Source: Chara braunii (lineage: Eukaryota; Streptophyta; Charophyceae; Charales; Characeae). From it: a DNA stretch of 23,582 nt. Both the position numbers and the translations under genes were made by a program. The notes below the pieces were generated by a model. It was not told the DNA's origin. It saw only the letters and a program-made list of their open reading frames with translations, and made no database searches. The DNA is taken from NCBI GenBank assembly GCA_003427395.1, contig BFEA01000004.1, positions 3,562,057-3,585,638 of the forward strand, written 5' to 3'. Below are positions 18,829-23,582 of this stretch, one piece after another. Within the stretch, counting starts at the first letter, position 1. The number at the start of each line of letters is the position of its first letter.

Positions 18829-19047
18829 GAGAGGAGGGAGTTGTGAATATATGTGATGGAGAGAGGGAGATGGGAGGTTATCAGTGTGAATGGGGAGATT
18901 GCTACGGCTTTGTGATGTGACAGGTGTTTTCAAGCGAGCAAGGAGATCACTGCTGCTTTGTGATGTGGATTCCAATAGAAGATGGGTCTCCACTGTTGAA
19001 TTCGTTGTCAGCACCTTCTTCACGTATGACTATGTTTCAATGTGCAG

Positions 19048-19134
19048 GCAATCACAGCGCTCAAGAAGGGTGCGACCCTGTTAAAATACGGGAGAAGGGG
19101 GAAGCCAAAGTTCTGTCCGTTTAAGCTCTCAGCT
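19048..19134 (+). CDS. PRAF: PRAF-like protein, coding exon 2 (PH domain start)
   Basis: 29 codons, phase 0 at both ends. Acceptor TTTCAATGTGCAG|GC and donor GCT|GTAAGT are both strong. The peptide reads AITALKKGATLLKYGRRG and then KPKFCPFKLSA. It is nearly identical to the conserved start of plant PRAF PH domains (A-L-I-A-L-K-K-G-A-Y-L-L-K-Y-G-R-R-G-K-P-K-F-C-P-F-R-L-S). The basic K-Y-G-R-R-G-K-P-K stretch lies in the first strands and loop, where PH domains contact phosphoinositides. The fit with exon 1 (RDIEQ|A) and exon 3 (LSA|DE) is exact. Confidence 0.93.
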
Positions 19135-19357
19135 GTAAGTTGTCGGTGATAATCTCCTGACTGAATACTTCGAAGGTCAACACACGATTTCGCTGTGTTC
19201 TAAACCGTTTTCCACATTTCTTCTGGGAGTACAGCTGGCTTTTGCAAATTTATTGTATTCTCTGGAGCCGTTCACTGGCTGGAAACCATTGGTCAAGGGC
19301 GCTGAGTTGTCCGCACTCATGCATGTCAGATTTATATGTTGGGGTGCTGCTGTGGCC

Positions 19358-19735
19358 ATCTTTCCATGGATGTAACACTCCATGATATATATCTGTAAAC
19401 GACTGGTACAGGCAGCTTGTATACATTGATGATGATTGGGCATTGCATTAGAAGGCTGTCCTCCAGCAACTGCCGATGGAAAATCCTGTTGGGGCAGCGG
19501 TAGCTGCGGATCATGTGATGGGCCTGTCCCGATCATCTTTCCATGGATGCAATGCGCACTTTTTTTATGTCTTTAATGGAATGTGAGCAGACACCCTGAA
19601 CACACTGATGCTTATGGGGCATGGCATCTGAGGTAACAGTAGGGTTGTTCTCCTCAAGCTGGCAAGCAATGGGAGCTAAGTATGTGAAATCGTGTTGGGT
19701 CAACAGTAGGTGCACATCACTGAGTAGGCCCGTAA
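19358..19735. repeat. Diverged tandem duplication, about 177 bp, two copies
   Basis: Both copies begin with ATCTTTCCATGGATG (19358-19372 and 19535-19549). They share the same order of blocks, including a GGGCAT/C-TTG-CAT core, GTCCTCCAGCAACTGCC versus TTCTCCTCAAGCTGGCAAG, ATCCTGTTGGG-CA versus ATCGTGTTGGGTCA, and a GGCC/GGCCC end. On the minus strand the two copies read as related peptides, N/D-A-M-P-x-x-H-Q-C-I/V-Q-x-x-C. Whether this ever encoded protein is unclear. Confidence 0.6.
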
Positions 19736-21046
19736 GGTATCAATCATTGCCATGTCAGGTCGGGGATGCCCAATTCTGAGCTGAAAAAAGTTATCTATTT
19801 GCAATCTTCCTCAGCACTAGCTACGATTTTGAGGCAGACCCTGAGCCAAATGATGTTTTTGTCTTGTACAATGCTTCGTTAGAGTTTTTGACAAACTGGG
19901 GCATTTCGAAAACTTAAAAATGCGCAAGGTGTTAGACAGGTATCTGCGCATCTGATAGCATGCTTTACAGAGATTCTGCAGGTGACCGCCGAGATGTTTG
20001 GATCATAACCACGGTTTTGAATTTGTACGTTCGCATAGGGCCAGTATGTTTATGTTCATGTGGTTCTCTTTCCTTTCAGTTTTGGGGATAGTGAAAGAGA
20101 GTATCTGGAGATGCTTAGTATCAATGCAAAAAGGTGAAAACGATTGTTGGATTTGCTACGGAACGGTTCTTCTCAAAGAGTTTTGCAACAATCTTATTGT
20201 ACTGTGAATGCTGACTCTTTGTTGGTGGCACCTCTCATCATGTTCAAACGTTTGGCAAGTGGGGGCGTACTCCATGCTCCACAAGTGGTTAAAATTTAAC
20301 GGGCATGAGGATGACCCATATTGTTAATGCTGTGCATAACTTCCATCATGGCATTGTGTAGGGTTTTTAGTAATAAGGAAGATGAGCTGGAGCCCACCTT
20401 CCAAACAGCTGTTGTAGAACACCGCAGTTGCAGTGGATGCTTTCCCTACGAGCCCAACAGTGCATTTCAATTAGTATTGTTTCCTTGAGACTGAACTTTT
20501 GCAGCTATCCTTTGACGAGTTATACTACCGTCTTTCCCCAGATAGACTGATCTAGACTGAAGTTAGGCGAAATGCAGACATAATTACTGCATGTTCTATT
20601 CGGAGGTAACTATAGCTCAGCACGTCTTCCTTACTCGCGTTTAACAAAATGCTGATCCTGTGTGAAGCTCCCATGTGAGACCATGGCCGCTGTGTTGGGA
20701 AAATGGTTGCTGGGCCCAAAAGAACAGCGAACCTCGCATGGGACATGATCCGAGGTGTGGGTCAGGGTGTTGTAGGCTTCTTTTTTCCCTGGGGCCTGTC
20801 GGTGGCGGGCGAACCGGTGGGAGAGGAGAGCGGTCCCATATGACAATCTCTCTGGAGGGTGGGAGGGGTACATCCCACACGTCGGCAACGGTGACGGTGA
20901 GGAGGTTGACCATTGTGGAAGAGGAAGAGGAGGATGGAGCACGACGAACAACATGGAGGTGGGAGGAGCAGTAGGGAGGACAAGGATGATGCGGATAAGG
21001 GAGGAGGATAGAAGATGCAGGTTAAGATGATGGAGGAGGATATAGG

Positions 21047-21179
21047 GCGAGTCCCATCATTCAGCCCTAACCCCACTTCTCTCCTAATATCTATGGCTAT
21101 GGCGGAACATCCAGACTCGTCGCGGATGTTCAAACACAAACGCTACTACGCGAGTCCCATCATATTCCCGCCATAGCCA
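21047..21179. repeat. Nested inverted repeat with flanking direct repeat
   Basis: The outer arms TGGCTATGGCGG (21094-21105) and CCGCCATAGCCA (21168-21179) are perfect complements. The inner arms GAACATCC (21105-21112) and GGATGTTC (21124-21131) are perfect with an 11-base loop. A 14-base direct repeat GCGAGTCCCATCAT occurs at 21047-21060 and 21150-21163. It may be the end of a small non-autonomous transposon. No transposase is present. Confidence 0.6.
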
Positions 21180-21389
21180 CACTCTTGGAAGATGTCCAAG
21201 ACCAACCAGGACCCAAACTGGGGCCTTCTTGATGCAGCAACAACCAAGGAAGCAAGGATGATTCTATGCGATTGTAAATTTGCATCATCTCATGCAAATC
21301 GATTAATCAATGAATTGATCGATCACTCGTTAACTGACATTTCATCATCATCAGGGCACCAGGATGAATCATTGCAAGTCTCGCCACCA

Positions 21390-21425
21390 AGTGCTTAAGT
21401 GTGGAGAAGTGCTTAAGTGTGGAGA
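21390..21425. repeat. 18-bp perfect tandem duplication
   Basis: AGTGCTTAAGTGTGGAGA occurs twice back to back, at 21390-21407 and 21408-21425. Confidence 0.9.
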
Positions 21426-21591
21426 ACAACGGAAGGAGGGAAGAAAATGGGACATGCCGTGAAAGAGAAAGCAATGAAGTATATGCTGTAGAAGAAAGTG
21501 AGAAAAAATAGTGAGAAAGAAAAGGAAGCGGGATGCGAACATGAATCAATTTGATAACTCCTCTCTTCCTCTCGCATGGTTTGTGTTTCAG

Positions 21592-21681
21592 GATGAAACT
21601 GAACTGATATGGTATTCAGGGCCTCAAGAGAAGACGTTAAAACTCAAATCGGTCACCTCAATTCTTCATGGTCAGCGTACG
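21592..21681 (+). CDS. PRAF: PRAF-like protein, coding exon 3 (PH domain, middle)
   Basis: 30 codons, phase 0 at both ends, with acceptor TTTCAG|GA and donor ACG|GTACGT. The peptide contains DETELIWYSG, then EKTLKLKSVTSILHGQRT. Plant PRAF proteins have D-E-S-x-L-I-W-(F/Y)-S-G-K-E-E-K-x-L-K-L-S-x-V-S-x-I-I-x-G-Q-R-T at this place. The next conserved block (P-I-F-Q-R-Y-P-R-P-E-K-E) is not found between here and 23582, so exon 4 lies outside the window. Part of an intron frame reads through on both sides, but the splice sites and family alignment fix the borders. Confidence 0.93.
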
Positions 21682-22390
21682 GTACGTGCTTTTGATTGCC
21701 TGTTGTCGCATTCTGGTTTGTAGAAAAGAACCGAAGCCCCTAGACATCAGTGATTGCCTCCACAAAAAGCCCTCTGAACGGAGGAATCGATAAGTTTTGA
21801 ATATGGAATATCGTTGCTACTTGCATTTCTGCTATCTGACCTTCTGCTCCTACGATGACATAACAATCTGTAGGCTCTTCAGAAAACCTATGCCTGAGTC
21901 AGAAGGTTGAGTTCAACCATGTAAAAACATCTAGCCCATGGGCAGCTCTTGCCGATGTGCGCCGTGTACGGTGTGGGCAACTATCTCGAAACTGGTCTGC
22001 AGTTTTGTTGTGCTGTTGGAGACGTCTCATTGTTTGGGAGTGCATTTGGCTTGAGTGAAACTTGGAGGAACTCCTTGTTCAGTTGTTTGTGTTTTTGAGA
22101 CATTTCCGACTCTCATTTCTTTGAAATGCTTGTGGGATTCAGACCCCCTTCATTGGCCTGTCGAATACTAATCATGGAGCAAATGCACTAGACCCTAAGA
22201 GACAACATTGTGATTGCTCATCTGCTATGTGTGTACGCAATCACTGATCTGCCGTCTGGGTATGGAATGAGGTTCTGTTTTCCACAACAAGTTTCCTTCA
22301 CATCGCTATGAGATGAGCGAATACATAGGGAGAGACATGATGATTGTTTTTGTTTGTTTACAAAACGTCATGAATGCTCCTGGAGACCCG

Positions 22391-22575
22391 CTTATGGCCA
22401 TAGCTTGACGTGCTATCTTGAGGTATTCGAACAGTGGATCACTTTCTTTTAAAGACTTTAATGATCAGTGGATACGCCATTGGATTTTTTTGGGTATGTG
22501 GTCGTCTTTGTTAACAATAAAAAAGGCACCATGTACCTATAAAACCCACTTATGGCCATGGCTTGACGTGCTATC
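22391..22575. repeat. 27-bp direct repeat, 158 bp apart
   Basis: CTTATGGCCAT-A/G-GCTTGACGTG-CTATC occurs at 22391-22417 and 22549-22575 with a single difference. GATCAGTGGATA follows each copy at a different distance (about 22463 and 22594), so the ancestral unit may be longer. Confidence 0.7.
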
Positions 22576-22984
22576 GTTGTGTGGCCCAATGGTTGATCAG
22601 TGGATATTTTCCCATGCAGTAGTATTGTTGAAAGGAGAAGCTTCTGTTAGCGATGTGGGTGATTACAGTTGTAGCATTTTGGCTCACTAGGAAAGCAATA
22701 GGGATGTCTGTAAGTTATCCCAATGATGCTTTTAAACCATGACTTCCTCCGGGACCTGATGTGCAAAAGGAAATAGGTTTTTTGAGGCCAGCTAAAGGAC
22801 TGGTTTCCAGCAGTCCAGTTATGGGCGTCCTTTGCAAGTTTGCTCTCATCTGAACGTTCTTGCCCTGTACCAGACCTTCGATGAATGAGCCAAGTTCAAG
22901 ATTCCGGGTGCTGTCAACACCTTACTGACCTCAGAAACTGATGACACTGATTCTAAAACTGTTACATGCTGCGCCTGCACACGA

Positions 22985-23200
22985 GGGCCATTTTCCAGGC
23001 CCTGCGTCCCTCAGGCTGAAAGCCTGACTGAAAGCCTGAAATTCAGGCTTAAAACCTGAAAACCAGGGCCTACAGGCCCCGTGACTGTTCAGCCCGAAAG
23101 CCTGAAAACAGGGGTCTACAGTCCCTGTGTCGTTTCAGACTAAAAATGGCAACAGCCTTTTTAGCCTGAAATGAAGGGCCATTTTCGGTCGTTCATCAGG
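22985..23200. repeat. Degenerate AGCCTGAAA / GGGCC repeat cluster
   Basis: AGCCTGAAA-type words recur many times. A unit of about 46-50 bases is duplicated (GCCTGAAAACCAGGGCCTAC and GCCTGAAAACAGGGGTCTAC, each followed by an AG-CCC-GTG end). Several words are locally palindromic, such as GGGCCTACAGGCCC. Confidence 0.6.
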
Positions 23201-23394
23201 CACCGAACCAGGGTTTCAGGAACAGGCTATTCTTAGCCTGTTCCCCACGCCAGCCTCAGAAGCTGCTGCAGCGCCAGTCCCTGGCACACTTCGGCATTGG
23301 CAAGAGCAGCCTGCTCGGCCTGACTCGCCCTTCAGGCAGTCAGGAGGCAGGCCGAGGTAGTACATAGGGACTTCCCATGCACTTCACGGGTAGG

Positions 23395-23530
23395 CAGGAG
23401 GGAGTAGTAGTCTTCAGGATTCGGCAGCAGCACTCTGGAGGGAGTGCTGCAGGAGTAGTAGTAGCGTTAGCCTTAGTCTTCAGCGCTGGGCGCAGTAGGT
23501 ATCTGTAGTCTCCAGCGCTGGGCGCCATAG
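23395..23530. repeat. Short GTAGTAG and CAGCGCTGGGCGC repeats
   Basis: GGAGTAGTAGT occurs at about 23400 and 23453. CAGCGCTGGGCGC occurs at about 23481 and 23513, the second followed by a short GA run. No larger structure was recognised. Confidence 0.5.
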
Positions 23531-23582
23531 CTAGGATAGCACTAGAGAGAGAGAGATTGGGACGAGGCCTTGGGTATCTACC

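Larger units (their letters stand above)
7316..19047 (+). other. Intron 1 of the PRAF-like gene (11,732 bp)
   Basis: The donor is CAG|GTAATT at 7315/7316. The acceptor is TTTCAATGTGCAG ending at 19047, with a pyrimidine-containing stretch before it. The intron joins two phase-0 exons that together rebuild a conserved protein motif. It contains the mobile-element remnants, minisatellites and assembly gap listed separately. Its true length is uncertain because of the N run. Confidence 0.85.
19135..21591 (+). other. Intron 2 of the PRAF-like gene (2,457 bp)
   Basis: Donor GTAAGT at 19135, acceptor GTTTGTGTTTCAG ending at 21591 with a pyrimidine-rich stretch (CTCCTCTCTTCCTCTC) upstream. It contains the 177-bp duplication and the inverted repeat listed separately. 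19736-21040 otherwise shows nothing I recognise. Confidence 0.85.
21682..23582 (+). other. Intron 3 of the PRAF-like gene (partial)
   Basis: Begins with donor GTACGT and runs off the right edge without a recognisable exon. It contains the direct repeats listed below. 21700-22390 and 22580-22980 show nothing I recognise. Confidence 0.7.

Noticed and set aside
1-23582. CRISPR array or bacterial-type defence system
   Set aside because: The tandem repeats are minisatellites and two-copy duplications without regular unique spacers, and the host gene is clearly eukaryotic and spliced.

Overview
This window is nuclear DNA from a large, repeat-rich eukaryotic genome, most likely a streptophyte (green plant lineage). 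The evidence is three short, spliced, in-phase exons on the + strand at 7238-7315, 19048-19134 and 21592-21681. Together they encode the first 85 residues of a PRAF-type protein (PH-RCC1-FYVE family), covering the N-terminus and the first part of the PH domain. The rest of the PH domain, the RCC1 repeats and the FYVE finger must lie beyond the right edge. A non-seed streptophyte such as a charophyte alga would fit the bulky introns and abundant dinucleotide repeats, but that is a guess. No bacterial-type operon or long intact ORF is present.

Layout. 1-7151 is non-coding sequence 5' of the start codon. It holds pyrimidine-rich tracts, a foldback inverted repeat (1024-1323), a 62-bp minisatellite, two reverse-oriented tRNA-derived SINE-like units (about 2381-2640), G-rich tracts, GT/GA/GATA microsatellites and a 133-bp tandem duplication. 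A splice acceptor at 7151 suggests that the first coding exon also carries 5' UTR and that an upstream UTR exon exists. Intron 1 (7316-19047, 11.7 kb) is a graveyard of mobile DNA: a U6 snRNA pseudogene, a 0.75-kb CTCC-type minisatellite, a 961-bp assembly gap between dinucleotide repeats, a minus-strand Ty3/gypsy RT-RNase H remnant (about 12950-13275), and a plus-strand decayed element (about 14156-16450). That element begins with a Penelope-like reverse transcriptase segment and ends with what looks like the second half of a Josephin/USP-like cysteine protease. Intron 2 (19135-21591) holds a diverged 177-bp tandem duplication and a nested inverted repeat. Intron 3 starts at 21682 and runs off the window.

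How it fits together: there is one real host gene, read left to right. All other recognisable coding sequence is broken transposon sequence inside its introns. The most unusual object is the RT/Ala-Ser-Thr linker/cysteine-protease-like composite in intron 1. It is mutated by frameshifts and by five stop codons, each of which a C-to-T change could explain. Most long open frames in the window come from low-complexity repeats or the N gap and are not genes.
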